The translations under genes were made by a program, and so were the position numbers. The notes under the pieces were generated by a model. It was not told the DNA's origin, did no database searches, and saw nothing but the letters and a program-made list of their open reading frames with translations. A DNA stretch of 64,000 nucleotides from Cytophagales bacterium (lineage in GTDB: Bacteria > Bacteroidota > Bacteroidia > Cytophagales > Cyclobacteriaceae): the NCBI GenBank assembly GCA_033344775.1, contig JAWPMT010000005.1:2549001-2613000 (forward strand), written 5' to 3'. Of this stretch, positions 51,445 through 61,929 are shown piece by piece (positions within the stretch are counted from its first letter, which is position 1; each line of letters starts with the position of its first letter).

Positions 51445-54400
51445 TTTCGTTTCTGTTTTTGTTCTTCATTAACCACAAGTACGAGTCTTCCAGATTGGCA
51501 CGAACCTGATACGCGTTTTCTACTGGCTTCTCTTTTGCGAGGCACTTGATCTTTATGTTTTCACCATCGCGCATGTGATGTACGATGAGATGATCTTCCT
51601 TGATTTCCTCAAATTCCTCTGGCGAAACAGAAAATTCCCACACATTATCCTTGGCCAGTTCTGCCATGGTCGTAGGACTTCCGATGTACTCAATGTTCCC
51701 TTTGATCAATACCGCCAGGTGGTTACAGGAGCTAGCGATATCCTCAATGATGTGGGTAGAGAAAATCACAATTCGCTCCCGACTCAATTCCACCAGTAAG
51801 TTTCTGAATCGGATACGTTCCAGTGGGTCCAGACCGGCAGTCGGCTCATCCACCACCAGGATTTTCGGCAGGTGCAACAAGATCTGAGCGATCCCGATCC
51901 GCTGCTTCATTCCTCCGGAAAAGGAACCTATCTTTTTGTCCTGATGATCCTGCATGTGCACCGCCTTTAGTACGTACTGCACGCGTTCTTCCCGAGCCTT
52001 TTTGTTGGTGATCTTTCGGAGGATGGCCTGATAGTCCAGAAACTGGTATGGCGTCATGTTTTCATAGGTACCAAAAGCCTGCGGCAAGTAGCCGATCAAT
52101 CCTTGTAGCTCTTCCCTGCGTAGGTTCGTATCATGGCCATTGATCCAGATCTTACCGTAACTCTGATCCATGATACCACAAAGGATTCGCATAAGCGTGG
52201 TTTTACCTGCGCCATTCGGACCCAGCAATCCAAACATGCCCTGCTCGATTTTCAGGCTTACGCCGGAGAGTGCTTTGAAAGGCTCTTTCTTTTTACCTAT
52301 GACAGGAATGGAGAGAATGAATTTGAAATAGAGTCTCCTGATCTTCTTCAGCCTTCCTTTCATATTGTCAAGATCCACCGGCCTTGCTTCCAGTCTTCTG
52401 GCCGTGCTCACCAGGAACAATCCGATGAACCATAGGATAATCAGCACCAAACCCAGTGCCTTCACTTGGATATCAGCGTATAAATAACTCGCACTTACAA
52501 CAGGGAATCCCCAAAGCACCACGGTATGGATGATAGAAGCGAGCCTTCTTCGCTTTTTCATCAAATAAGTCACCTGATTTATGATCGAAATGATGAGCAC
52601 ATGCAAAGCAATCATGAAACACAGCTGCCAAAAGGCTTTGTCCAGGTAGAAGTAGATGAAGTATACCAGGAAGCTGATCAACGCAAGTTGCCAGATCAGA
52701 TTTTGCAGGATTGATCGCACCGAAATTGGTTCTTCATCCCGCGCTTCATAAAGGCTCTTGTTCCCTCTCCACTCCCTCAACCATCGCTTATCTCGGCCAT
52801 AGACTTTCGTCAAATTTTGGATCGTGATATGCATCGCTTCATCAGATGCAACCATCTTGGCATTGGCCTGGCGCAATGAGGTCATCACAAAGTGCGTAGT
52901 TCCTGGAATCAGAATAATAGCCGCCAGGAACCATATCATTTGCCACATGAATCCTTCAATTTCCAGGTAAACCAGGGTGCAAACCGCAATCATAGCTACG
53001 ATTTGAAAGACCCTCAAATACGGGTTCAAGTTCCTAAACCACTTCAAAACACTCTCTAACCCGGCACTCATGGTTGGGATATAGATAAGTGTGAGCAGCG
53101 TGCTCAATGCTAAACCTCCCATCACCGTCACGGCAAATGGCTGACCAATACTGGTTACGTATTCTGCTTCTCCCAAAGCCAGAGGAAGCATCGCCACGAT
53201 CGTAGTAATGGAAGAGATTAGAATAGGTCGAATTCTGGAGATGCCACTGATCATCAGCGACCGGTATTTTGTAAATCCTCTTCTGCGCAAAATCCTGGAG
53301 TAATCAATCAAAATGATGCCATTATTCACTACCACACCCAGTAGGATCAGGAAGCCAATCAAGGTATTCGCGTTCATCAGGGAATTGCCTGTCAAAGTCA
53401 ACGCCAGGAATGCCCCGATCGCCGAAAGTGGAATAGAAAACATAATCACCACAGGCAGGTACAATGACTCGAAAATGGCCGCGAGGATCATGAAGATGAT
53501 CACTACCGCCGCGAAAATGAGGAAGTAGAATTCATCAAATAGCGGCTCTTCGTGAATTACGTCTATCACTATTCCGGATGGGACATTAATCCCTGCCACA
53601 AGTTGATCAATTTCAATTCTAGAGGCTTCCAGCAGCGATTCGGAACCGATCACATCCTCAATGAATTGGTAGGTGATTTCAATTTGTTTTTCCTGGTTGA
53701 GACGGTTGATGCTACTCTCCCCTGAAGAGTAAATCACAGAGGAAAAATCTTCCATCTCATGGGTAGCTCCGGCAGCATTCTCCACTGGTAGCGCCCGGAG
53801 ATCCTTCATCTCTTTCGCGCGTTGCGTTTCCTGATTGTTGGTTTTGATGGTGATTTCAAATTCCTCATTGCCGCTGAAGAAAGAGGACCCGGATGCGAAG
53901 GAGGGTTGAAAGTCGTTGAGACCTGACATCACGTTTTCCTGCGTCACGCCATACTCACTCATGCGCAGCTGATCAAAAATGATGTGTGCTTCAGGACGTT
54001 CCGGGCTCAGATTCACGTAACTCGATTCGATGGATTGTAATCCACTGATGAAGGAGTTAAGATCGTTGGCGATGGTTTGCATCAATTCAAAGTCCTGACC
54101 TTTCAGAATGATCTGTTCCGTTTGCGTACCCAGCCCCAGCATCTTTTCGAACGTATTCGAGTTAGAAGGTCCGCGTGCCTGACCTCTGCTACTGGCCTGC
54201 TGTTGTTGATCCATGGTGATTTCCAGGTCCTCATAGCCATCGGCAATGTTGCTGAGCATGCTTTTCACTTCTCCGACTGAGATGGAATCCAATTGGTCAA
54301 AACCCTCCACGAGTTGGACCGTGAGCACCGACTCTCCTTCTGAAATTTGACTGATAAGATTCCCTACTACTGGGATTTCCAGCACATCTTTTTCAATCTG

Positions 54401-56149
54401 TTGCACTTTGGTGTCCGTAGCGGCAAGGGTCGACCCTTCAGGCATGGTCACGAACAAGTTCATCTCGTCAGTCTCCACTTCATTGAGGCTGGCAACACTG
54501 ACTAAAAAGCTCAATCCGATGGTGAGAAAAAACAACACCAACCCACCGATGATGGTGGCTGCCGGCTTTCGGAAACAAGCTTTCAATACCACCAGGTACA
54601 TTTGGATGATGCGCTGCCGAACCGATGCATTTTTGATCAATGGAGCATCGGCTTTCTTATCGTTCTTGATCGTGGCATGGGCAAGCATAGGTATGAGTAC
54701 CAATGCGACTACTAGTGAGACCAGCAATGTCGATATGATTGAAACGCCAATGTGTGAACCGATCAGCGTCACCAAAAAATTGGACGAGAAGATAAAAGGC
54801 AGAAACACAGTCACGGTGGTGAGTGTCGCCGCGATCACAGACCTCATCACTTCCTTAGTTCCGTCCACTACCGCATCCTCAGCTGGCTTCTTGCTCACTA
54901 CATGTCGATAGATGTTTTCAATCACTACCACACTATTGTCCAACAGCATCCCAATGGCCAGGGACATCCCGATCAGGGTGAGGCTATTGACAGTGATGTC
55001 GTAGGCATAGAAAAAGTTGAAGGCGGTGAAAACAGAGATAGGGATCGCCAACGCAATGCTCAGGATGAACTTGATCCGTCGCAGGAAAATCCAAAGAACA
55101 AATATCGCCAGCAATCCACCCAGCAATGCCAAATTCTGGATCTGATCAATGTTCTTGACCATGATTTCAGCGGTGTTGCTTTGTACCACAATTTCAGCTC
55201 CCATTGGCTCAAGATCCTTGTTGATCTCATCAATGGTCGCCAGGGTGTTTTCAGAAACCTCGATCAGGTTGGCTTGTGAAGCTTTTGAGACGCGAATAGA
55301 AATGGCATCCTTTCCATTTACCCGACTCAACGTCGTTTGCTCTTTCACGCCGAAGAAGACATCCGCTACATCACTTAGCAGCAGTGGTCCTCTTTCTGAA
55401 ACAACCAGACTCTGAATGTTTTTGATGTTCTTGAGATCAGCCGATACATTCACAAAAACATTCTGACCTTCAGTACGGACCTGCCCGACAAATTCACTCT
55501 TGTTGGAATTTTGAGCGAGTACATTATTGATCGTATTAGGAGTGATACCATTTGCTTCGCAGATCGCATCATTCATGATGATTTCTACCGTCTTTTGACG
55601 GCCGCCGAATACTTCAACTCCTCCTACGCCTTCCACATTGGTCAATCGATCGGTGATGTATTGATCGGTGACGTTTCTGACCCGGTCTACTCCCCCCGAT
55701 CCAAGCACCTGAAGCTCCATGAAAGCGTTGGTGAATTGCTCCGTATCGATTTTCACGATATTGACGAAGAACTCTGGACCAAGATCTGCTTTGATGGCAT
55801 TGACTTTTTGTTCCAGCTTGAGATAGGAGTACTTGATATTGGTGCCTTGAACAAAGGAGATGAAAATCATCCCTTGCCGGCTATCTGCCGATGCATTGAT
55901 TTCCTCAATTCCCTCTAACGAGCTGATCGCTCCCTCCAAGGGTATGATGGCCTGTCTTTCCATGTATTTGGGGTCCACCTCATTACTGGAGCCCACCTGA
56001 ACAATCAGAATAGGAAATTCAACATTGGGAAACAGCTCGACAGGTAGCTTATTGTAGGAAATGTAGCCCATCACTGAAAACCCAATGAAGAGCATCGATA
56101 CCAGAACTTTCCTGCGAATGATCGTATGGAGTATGCCTGTCTTACCCAT
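51416..56149 (-). CDS. RND permease fused to an ABC ATPase whose domain is split by a membrane insertion
   Basis: A single 1577-residue frame. Residues of about 1-1035 are a full HAE-type RND permease (LPVELFPNVEFPILIVQVGS; GMLLDNSVVVIENIYRH, the proton-relay span with one Asp; GVVVNNGIILIDYS). Two more predicted spans (1045-1064, 1068-1089) follow. An ABC domain then begins with its first strand and A-loop Tyr (ITIQNLTKVYG, 1108-1118), is interrupted by about 170 residues with four predicted spans (about 1147-1169, 1172-1193, 1203-1224, 1229-1247), and resumes at KALSGVSL (1292), with Walker A GPNGAGKTT (1310-1318), signature FSGGMKQ (1410-1416), Walker B VVDEPTAGLD (D1434/E1435) and H1466. 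Both insertions have even span counts, keeping the ATPase cytosolic. Confidence 0.9.
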   Translation of the reverse strand: MGKTGILHTIIRRKVLVSMLFIGFSVMGYISYNKLPVELFPNVEFPILIVQVGSSNEVDPKYMERQAIIPLEGAISSLEGIEEINASADSRQGMIFISFVQGTNIKYSYLKLEQKVNAIKADLGPEFFVNIVKIDTEQFTNAFMELQVLGSGGVDRVRNVTDQYITDRLTNVEGVGGVEVFGGRQKTVEIIMNDAICEANGITPNTINNVLAQNSNKSEFVGQVRTEGQNVFVNVSADLKNIKNIQSLVVSERGPLLLSDVADVFFGVKEQTTLSRVNGKDAISIRVSKASQANLIEVSENTLATIDEINKDLEPMGAEIVVQSNTAEIMVKNIDQIQNLALLGGLLAIFVLWIFLRRIKFILSIALAIPISVFTAFNFFYAYDITVNSLTLIGMSLAIGMLLDNSVVVIENIYRHVVSKKPAEDAVVDGTKEVMRSVIAATLTTVTVFLPFIFSSNFLVTLIGSHIGVSIISTLLVSLVVALVLIPMLAHATIKNDKKADAPLIKNASVRQRIIQMYLVVLKACFRKPAATIIGGLVLFFLTIGLSFLVSVASLNEVETDEMNLFVTMPEGSTLAATDTKVQQIEKDVLEIPVVGNLISQISEGESVLTVQLVEGFDQLDSISVGEVKSMLSNIADGYEDLEITMDQQQQASSRGQARGPSNSNTFEKMLGLGTQTEQIILKGQDFELMQTIANDLNSFISGLQSIESSYVNLSPERPEAHIIFDQLRMSEYGVTQENVMSGLNDFQPSFASGSSFFSGNEEFEITIKTNNQETQRAKEMKDLRALPVENAAGATHEMEDFSSVIYSSGESSINRLNQEKQIEITYQFIEDVIGSESLLEASRIEIDQLVAGINVPSGIVIDVIHEEPLFDEFYFLIFAAVVIIFMILAAIFESLYLPVVIMFSIPLSAIGAFLALTLTGNSLMNANTLIGFLILLGVVVNNGIILIDYSRILRRRGFTKYRSLMISGISRIRPILISSITTIVAMLPLALGEAEYVTSIGQPFAVTVMGGLALSTLLTLIYIPTMSAGLESVLKWFRNLNPYLRVFQIVAMIAVCTLVYLEIEGFMWQMIWFLAAIILIPGTTHFVMTSLRQANAKMVASDEAMHITIQNLTKVYGRDKRWLREWRGNKSLYEARDEEPISVRSILQNLIWQLALISFLVYFIYFYLDKAFWQLCFMIALHVLIISIINQVTYLMKKRRRLASIIHTVVLWGFPVVSASYLYADIQVKALGLVLIILWFIGLFLVSTARRLEARPVDLDNMKGRLKKIRRLYFKFILSIPVIGKKKEPFKALSGVSLKIEQGMFGLLGPNGAGKTTLMRILCGIMDQSYGKIWINGHDTNLRREELQGLIGYLPQAFGTYENMTPYQFLDYQAILRKITNKKAREERVQYVLKAVHMQDHQDKKIGSFSGGMKQRIGIAQILLHLPKILVVDEPTAGLDPLERIRFRNLLVELSRERIVIFSTHIIEDIASSCNHLAVLIKGNIEYIGSPTTMAELAKDNVWEFSVSPEEFEEIKEDHLIVHHMRDGENIKIKCLAKEKPVENAYQVRANLEDSYLWLMKNKNRNENEELAHATA

Positions 56150-59100
56150 TGCTTCTGGAAGTCAGGTTCTTAATTCTGGTCATCAACTTTTCGATGCTCT
56201 CGTAAAAGCACGGGATCACGATCAGTGTCAGCAAAGTAGATGTCACCAATCCGCCAATGACGGCAATGGCCATCGGAGCCCTTAATGCAGCGCTTTCCCC
56301 AAAACCAAACGTCAGTGGTAGCAAGGCCAAAATGGTCGTGAGACTCGTCATGATGATGGGCCTGAACCGTTTTTGTCCTGCATCTAAAATGGCCGTTCTC
56401 AAATCAAATCCCGCCTGTTTGTTTTTGTTGATGCTATCCACCAAAATGATCGAATCATTTACCGCAATTCCAGTCAGCATAATGATCCCAATAAAGGCCA
56501 TCATGTTGAGTGGCATTCCAAGGAAAAAGAAGGCGAGCAATGCACCTACTCCTGCCAATGGAATTGTCAAGAGAATCGTGAATGGATGCAGTAACGACTC
56601 AAACTGTGAAGCAAGTACCATGTAAACTAGTAGCACAGAAAGGATAAGCGAGAATGTCAGGTTCTTCATCGACTCTTTGCGTTTCAATTCCTGACCTACC
56701 ACATCGATTTTATATTGCGGCGGTAGCGAAAGTTGCGAAAATCGTGATTGAATACCATTGACAATCTTGTCATATGCCAGATCCTGGTTCACCCTCGCAC
56801 TCACCGAAACAAATCGAGTTTGGTTTTTCCTGAAAATCGAGCTGGAAGCATATTCGGTGGTGATATTGGCAATTTCTCCCAACCTCAATTCCTGCTGTGC
56901 CCCTTTGATTTTCATATTTTCCAACTCAGAAAGGCTGATCTTTGGAATCTTGATTTCAATGTCCTGCATCTCTCCTCCTCGCTCAATGGTACCGGCGTTC
57001 TTGCCTTTCAGCTGATCTTTGATCTGACCAATCACCTCTTCGATGGAGAGGTTGAACAGACCAGCTCGGTATTTGTCTACGTCGACTTGCACTTGAGGTA
57101 CGCCTTTTTCCATGTTGGAAAGCGGTTCATAGATGTTGTTGTCACCATTCATGATCAGGACTACTGAGTCAGAAAGTGGTCGAAGCGTTTTCAGGTCGGA
57201 CCCAGTAATGTCAATTACAAGAGGCATTTCCTCCTCACCAAGTACTGAGTTGAGTGCACTTTCGTCATTAGAAAATGAAGCCTCCAGATTGGGAATGTTC
57301 TCGAAATAGCCAGAAAGCACTTCAGTAATTTGAGCTATAGGCAATTCGCTTACCTGGCTGAAAATGAGTTTCAGGCTTGCCTTGTTTTCCTCGTACAGGT
57401 TTTCATTTTCGATCCCAGATTGGCTTTTCTCCGGGCCAATGTGACTATAAATTTTATCAAGGTTACCCTCAAAAATCTGGAACAATTGCTTTTCAATTTG
57501 AGCCACCGTACTTGACGTTCTTTCTAGCGGAGTGCCCTCATTTAACCTCAGGTCTACCGAAATAGCACGGGTATCAGCTTTAGGCATATATTCACTGCCG
57601 ATCAACGAAATCAATTGGTAAGAACCAATGACCAGCACAAAAGAGATGGCAATGAAGGCCAATCGATACTTCAGGACTTTGTCCAGGAAATTTCGATAGC
57701 CCTGGAATTTGATGGATTTTTCTTCCTTGACCGCTTTGGCTTTTTTGAAGACCCGAGCGAACAACATGGGGATTACCAGTATCGCAATCACCAGGGAAGA
57801 GACCAATGAAAAGGCCACGGTCAATGCCTGATCTTTGAAGAGTTCACCTGATGGACCTTGCAGGTACACGATCGGCAAGAACACGATGATTGTCGTCAAT
57901 GTAGAAGCGGTAATTGCTCCACTCACTTCACTTGTCCCTTTGATGGCCGCATCAATCACGCTGAGACCTTCTTCCCTTTTTCTAAAAATGCTTTCGACCA
58001 CTACAATGGCATTGTCGACTAACATTCCTGCGCCTAGTGCCAGCCCTCCGAGGGTCATCACATTCAGGGTTAGTCCATTGAAGTACATAAGATTGAAAGT
58101 AGCAACGATGGAAATAGGGATCGCTACACTGATAATGGCGGTAACACCAACTCTCCGGAGGAAAACGAAAAGAATGACCATTGCGAAAAGGGCGCCATAA
58201 AGCCCGGATTCCTTCACTTCATCAATGGCCTGCTGGATGAAGCTCCCTTGATTCTGAATGATCACAAACTCATATCCGGGAACGGTTTTCTTCAGGTCTT
58301 GTAGCACCTCTTCCAGTTCTGTTACTGCATTGACGGTGTTGTATTTCGTTTCCTTGTAAATGGAGAGACCAAGGCTTCTTTGTTGATTGACCCGGACGAT
58401 GCTGCTGGCTTCTTTGTCCATCACTTTCACCGTGGCAACTTCTCTTAAAAGCACTGGTACTTGATCTGAAGTGGGAGTTTGAATCGATGCATCGGTATTT
58501 TCTCCTTCAGCTGGAATGGGTTGACCTCCTTGACGTGTGGTGTACCCTACAACCAGGTCTTCCAGGTCTTCTGGTGTGTTCAGTATCCCAAGTCCTTTGA
58601 TCACATACTTTCGTCCCAATTCCTCAATGAAGCCCCCAGAAACATTCCGGTTGTAATTCTGAATTTTCAAAACAAGCTCATCCACAGAAAGCCCGAATGA
58701 TGCCAACAGCAATGGGTCAGTTTCGAGGACCACTTCTTTTTCCTGCTCTCCTGCAAGTCTCACTTCCGCGATTCCTGGGAGCCGGATCAGTTCATTTCGG
58801 AAATTGGTTTCTGCTATTTTGCGCAGGGCATCAAAATCATTGTTCGTGGGATGGTAAATCCCCATGATCATGATCGGGGTAGCATTGGGATCGAACTGCG
58901 AAATAGCAAACTCTTCAATCTCCTCGTTGGAAGAGAAGTTGGAAAGCGCCTTTTGCAGATCAAGGAACGCCTCATCCATGTCCTTGCCCCAGTCGTACCT
59001 TACGGTCACTCGACCATATCCTGTTTGACAAACGGAGCTGACTTCTACGGCTCCATTCTGCCGGATCGCTATGGACTCAATGTCTTCTATGAATTGTTTT

Positions 59101-59282
59101 TCTACCTCAGATGGTGGTCTTATCCCAACCTTCATCTCTACAAAAAGTGTAGGATTCTTCAGATCAGGGAACAACTCAATTCCCAGCTTGCTGAATGAGA
59201 TGGACCCGAGGAGAATAATGGCTAACACCATCATCAGGATGGAAATGGGGTAGTTAACCGCCAGCGAAACAACTTTCTTCAC
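56142..59282 (-). CDS. Efflux RND transporter permease (AcrB/HAE family)
   Basis: A 1046-residue inner-membrane RND permease of normal length with 12 expected spans. It begins VVSLAVNYPISILMMVLAII, then KLGIELFPDLKNPTLFVEMK; the proton-relay span reads GAGMLVDNAIVVVESIFRK with a single Asp, and the second repeat carries GIAVNDSIILVDSINKN. The large periplasmic loops should form the porter and docking domains. It uses the proton-motive force to move substrates to the TolC-type channel. Its stop overlaps the start of the RND-ABC fusion by 8 bp, so the two RND proteins are made together and may form a mixed trimer, as MdtB/MdtC do. Confidence 0.93.
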   Translation of the reverse strand: MKKVVSLAVNYPISILMMVLAIILLGSISFSKLGIELFPDLKNPTLFVEMKVGIRPPSEVEKQFIEDIESIAIRQNGAVEVSSVCQTGYGRVTVRYDWGKDMDEAFLDLQKALSNFSSNEEIEEFAISQFDPNATPIMIMGIYHPTNNDFDALRKIAETNFRNELIRLPGIAEVRLAGEQEKEVVLETDPLLLASFGLSVDELVLKIQNYNRNVSGGFIEELGRKYVIKGLGILNTPEDLEDLVVGYTTRQGGQPIPAEGENTDASIQTPTSDQVPVLLREVATVKVMDKEASSIVRVNQQRSLGLSIYKETKYNTVNAVTELEEVLQDLKKTVPGYEFVIIQNQGSFIQQAIDEVKESGLYGALFAMVILFVFLRRVGVTAIISVAIPISIVATFNLMYFNGLTLNVMTLGGLALGAGMLVDNAIVVVESIFRKREEGLSVIDAAIKGTSEVSGAITASTLTTIIVFLPIVYLQGPSGELFKDQALTVAFSLVSSLVIAILVIPMLFARVFKKAKAVKEEKSIKFQGYRNFLDKVLKYRLAFIAISFVLVIGSYQLISLIGSEYMPKADTRAISVDLRLNEGTPLERTSSTVAQIEKQLFQIFEGNLDKIYSHIGPEKSQSGIENENLYEENKASLKLIFSQVSELPIAQITEVLSGYFENIPNLEASFSNDESALNSVLGEEEMPLVIDITGSDLKTLRPLSDSVVLIMNGDNNIYEPLSNMEKGVPQVQVDVDKYRAGLFNLSIEEVIGQIKDQLKGKNAGTIERGGEMQDIEIKIPKISLSELENMKIKGAQQELRLGEIANITTEYASSSIFRKNQTRFVSVSARVNQDLAYDKIVNGIQSRFSQLSLPPQYKIDVVGQELKRKESMKNLTFSLILSVLLVYMVLASQFESLLHPFTILLTIPLAGVGALLAFFFLGMPLNMMAFIGIIMLTGIAVNDSIILVDSINKNKQAGFDLRTAILDAGQKRFRPIIMTSLTTILALLPLTFGFGESAALRAPMAIAVIGGLVTSTLLTLIVIPCFYESIEKLMTRIKNLTSRSNG

Positions 59283-59336
59283 GATAGATGCATTTTGCGT
59301 TCAAAATTTGTGATGTGTGCTGCGTCTGTATTTAGA

Positions 59337-60404
59337 CTATTTGATCACACTCACTTTCGAATTGTCTCTCAGTGTTTCATATCCCGAAATCACCAAGCGG
59401 TCGTTCACTTTTAGTCCGTCGAGGACCTCAATCACATTCTGGTTTTCCAATCCGGTTTTGATCGTCTTTTCACTGGCGATCCCATTTTCGACAATGTAGA
59501 CGACCTTGCCATTTTGCCGGGAAATGATAGTTTCTTTAGGAATCACCAGCGTATTGTCTCGCTGCTCCGCCAGAATGGCCGCCTTCACGAACATACCTGG
59601 TCGAAGCATCAATTCCTCATTTTTGATTTCCAGCATGCTCTGAAAGGTTCGGGTATCGGGATTGATCACTGGTGAAATTTGACTAATAAAACCAGCCAAT
59701 GTGTCCTTATCCAGGTTGTAGTTGGTGATGTGTACCACCTGACCTTTCCTTACCTCTAACAAATACTTCTCTGGTAGTTTGATGTCCAACAGTAATCGGT
59801 CGAACTTCATGATCTTGAATAAGTCTACTCCTTGCTCAATTTTCACTCCACCGGTATAGTAAGGCAGCTCTACGATGGTCCCATCGAATGGTGCTTTTAC
59901 TGACATTTTCTCCTTTTGGATCAACGCATTTTCGTAAGAGTACTTGGCATTGACATACTCCACAGACGCATTCTTCAATTCTGTAAGTGTCACCCCTCCT
60001 TTCTCATGAAGCGATTGTTGCTTTTTGAGGTTATTATCAGCAAGTTCTAGATTCAGCTTTTTACCTTCCAGTTGGAGACCGTTTTCAAATTCAGCATCTT
60101 CCAAGGTGATGAGAATCTGCCCAGATTTCACAAAGTCTCCCAAGGCAAATGACTTCCCGGTCTGCGGATTAGTTTGCAATCGATAGCTCCCGGAGAGTTG
60201 AGATTTTTCAACACCTTCTTTCGAGGAATAGACCGTTCCAGTCGTCTCAATAAAGTTGGAAATAGATTGTACCTTCAGAGCAACCACGGATACGGGAATC
60301 TTGATCTCAGTATCAATCGATGACTCTTCATTGTCGCAGCTCGCGAGCACGCCGATCAGACAGACTAGGGCCAGGAGTTTGGAGTATGTGTTCAAGTTAT
60401 TCAT
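59337..60404 (-). CDS. Periplasmic adaptor (membrane fusion) lipoprotein of the RND-ABC system
   Basis: A 355-residue adaptor with a lipoprotein signal (LLALVCLIGVLASC). It shows the beta-barrel/lipoyl pattern FALGDFVKSGQILITLEDAE, an alpha-hairpin (GKKLNLELADNNLKKQQSLH to EYVNAKYSYENALIQKEKMS), the returning lipoyl half VKAPFDGTIVELPYYTGGVK and the membrane-proximal part around RPGMFVKAAILAEQRDNTLV. It should link the inner-membrane permeases to the TolC-type channel. It lies 11 bp after the TolC gene and 54 bp before the first RND gene. The hairpin is short, as in many Bacteroidota adaptors. Confidence 0.93.
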   Translation of the reverse strand: MNNLNTYSKLLALVCLIGVLASCDNEESSIDTEIKIPVSVVALKVQSISNFIETTGTVYSSKEGVEKSQLSGSYRLQTNPQTGKSFALGDFVKSGQILITLEDAEFENGLQLEGKKLNLELADNNLKKQQSLHEKGGVTLTELKNASVEYVNAKYSYENALIQKEKMSVKAPFDGTIVELPYYTGGVKIEQGVDLFKIMKFDRLLLDIKLPEKYLLEVRKGQVVHITNYNLDKDTLAGFISQISPVINPDTRTFQSMLEIKNEELMLRPGMFVKAAILAEQRDNTLVIPKETIISRQNGKVVYIVENGIASEKTIKTGLENQNVIEVLDGLKVNDRLVISGYETLRDNSKVSVIK

Positions 60405-60415
60405 GATGGTCGCTA

Positions 60416-61912
60416 CTAAAAGGTTTGTGGTACAACAGGTTGATTGGTTTCGAAATCGAAAAGTGATTGAATCTTCAGGTTGAGCAATTCAATTTTGTAG
60501 TTGATCAACGCACTGGCAAGCTCACTTTTCTTATCAGATAGCTGGTTCTGAAATTGATTCAGGTCCATACTGGTGAGATCACCATTTCTGTATCGTTCCA
60601 GATTGATTTCATAGGTTAACTCCGCATTTTTGACATTTTGCTGAGCAATCTCAATCTGAGTTTCAAGGTTTTGCAAGTTTCGATAGACTTTTCTGATATT
60701 GATTACGATGGTATTCTTTTCGTTCTCAAGGTCAATTTTGGTGATCTCCATATTGGCATTCGCAGCTGCCAGGCGGGCTTTTTTCTCGCCCCAGTCCCAA
60801 AGCGGAATATTGAAGGAAACTGCTACCCTGGGGTTGGTTGTAGGAGATTCGTAAACGCCTGGCACATTCGTGTTATCCCCGAAGATCCCCATCGATAGGG
60901 AGATCGACCCCTTGAATTCATTCAATGCATTGGTCCGCACCAGTTCAAATTGAGACCGTTCGATATCAATAGACCGTTGGCGCAATTCCATGCGATGCTC
61001 CAAACCGTATTGGATGGCTTTGTTGAGATCCACTTGCTGGGTAATAAAATTGATGTCTACCTGCACTTCAATCTCTTCGGTAAGATCAATACCCAGCAAC
61101 AACTTGAAATCATCCGCTGCATTATCCAGAGTCACCTGCTGATTTTGAAGCGTTGAACGGGAGGAAGCAAGGTTGAGCTGTGCTTGATACAGTTCTTCTT
61201 CTGCGAGAAGGTCAGCTTCTACTTTATTCTTGGTAATGTCAAAACTGACCTGCTGGTTCTCATATTCATCTTGCGCAATCTGTAGGTTATTTTGGGCCTG
61301 ATAAAACGTATAGAAAGACTGGGTTACATTACGCTCCAACGTCAGCAATTGCATGGCATTACTTAGCTGTGCATTTTCCAGGTTCAACTCCAATTCTTTG
61401 AGCTGAAGCTTGTTTCTGTTGTAGGTGAAAATGGGCTGATCGAACTGAAGGAAAAGGTTGTTACTGTAGGTTTTCAATCGCACATCCTGTGCCTCACTAA
61501 AGTTGTCACGATAGCCAAACCGGTTGTTCAGTGAAATTCGTCCATCCGTCTGGGTAATGGGCTTAGAGATGGACAGGTTCGCAAATGAATTGTAGTCCTC
61601 ATTGGTGTTCCACACGGAAAAGAACTCATTGAAAACCCGACTCCTGTTAAAGTCGAATGGAGTAACATCCAAGGCAAATCTCGACTTCATACTGGCGCGT
61701 TGCGCATCGAGGCTCTTGCGATTACTCAGTAGGTTCAACATGGACTTCTTGATGTCCGGACTGCTCGTTTTGGCAATGGTGATGGACTCCTCCAGCGTGA
61801 GCGTTTTTTGAGCCACTCCCGACTGCCAGGCAAAGAACGCAGCAAGTGCAAACGCAAGACTTAAGATCCTCTTGCTACTAATTTTCGAATGTCGATTCAT
61901 GCTTCTCTCCAA
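60416..61912 (-). CDS. TolC-family outer-membrane channel
   Basis: A 498-residue exported protein with a signal peptide (ILSLAFALAAFFAWQSGVAQ). TolC-type repeats are visible: LTLEESITIAKTSSPDIKKS opens the mature part, long helices follow (LKELELNLENAQLSNAMQLL; LYQAQLNLASSRSTLQNQQV), and the second repeat includes FNIPLWDWGEKKARLAAANA and YRNGDLTSMDLNQFQNQLSD. As a trimer it would form the outer-membrane duct of the efflux system. An in-frame ATG four codons in (61900) is an equally possible start. It begins 17 bp after the M1-like gene. Confidence 0.93.
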   Translation of the reverse strand: MERSMNRHSKISSKRILSLAFALAAFFAWQSGVAQKTLTLEESITIAKTSSPDIKKSMLNLLSNRKSLDAQRASMKSRFALDVTPFDFNRSRVFNEFFSVWNTNEDYNSFANLSISKPITQTDGRISLNNRFGYRDNFSEAQDVRLKTYSNNLFLQFDQPIFTYNRNKLQLKELELNLENAQLSNAMQLLTLERNVTQSFYTFYQAQNNLQIAQDEYENQQVSFDITKNKVEADLLAEEELYQAQLNLASSRSTLQNQQVTLDNAADDFKLLLGIDLTEEIEVQVDINFITQQVDLNKAIQYGLEHRMELRQRSIDIERSQFELVRTNALNEFKGSISLSMGIFGDNTNVPGVYESPTTNPRVAVSFNIPLWDWGEKKARLAAANANMEITKIDLENEKNTIVINIRKVYRNLQNLETQIEIAQQNVKNAELTYEINLERYRNGDLTSMDLNQFQNQLSDKKSELASALINYKIELLNLKIQSLFDFETNQPVVPQTF

Positions 61913-61929
61913 TTACAATATCATTTCAA

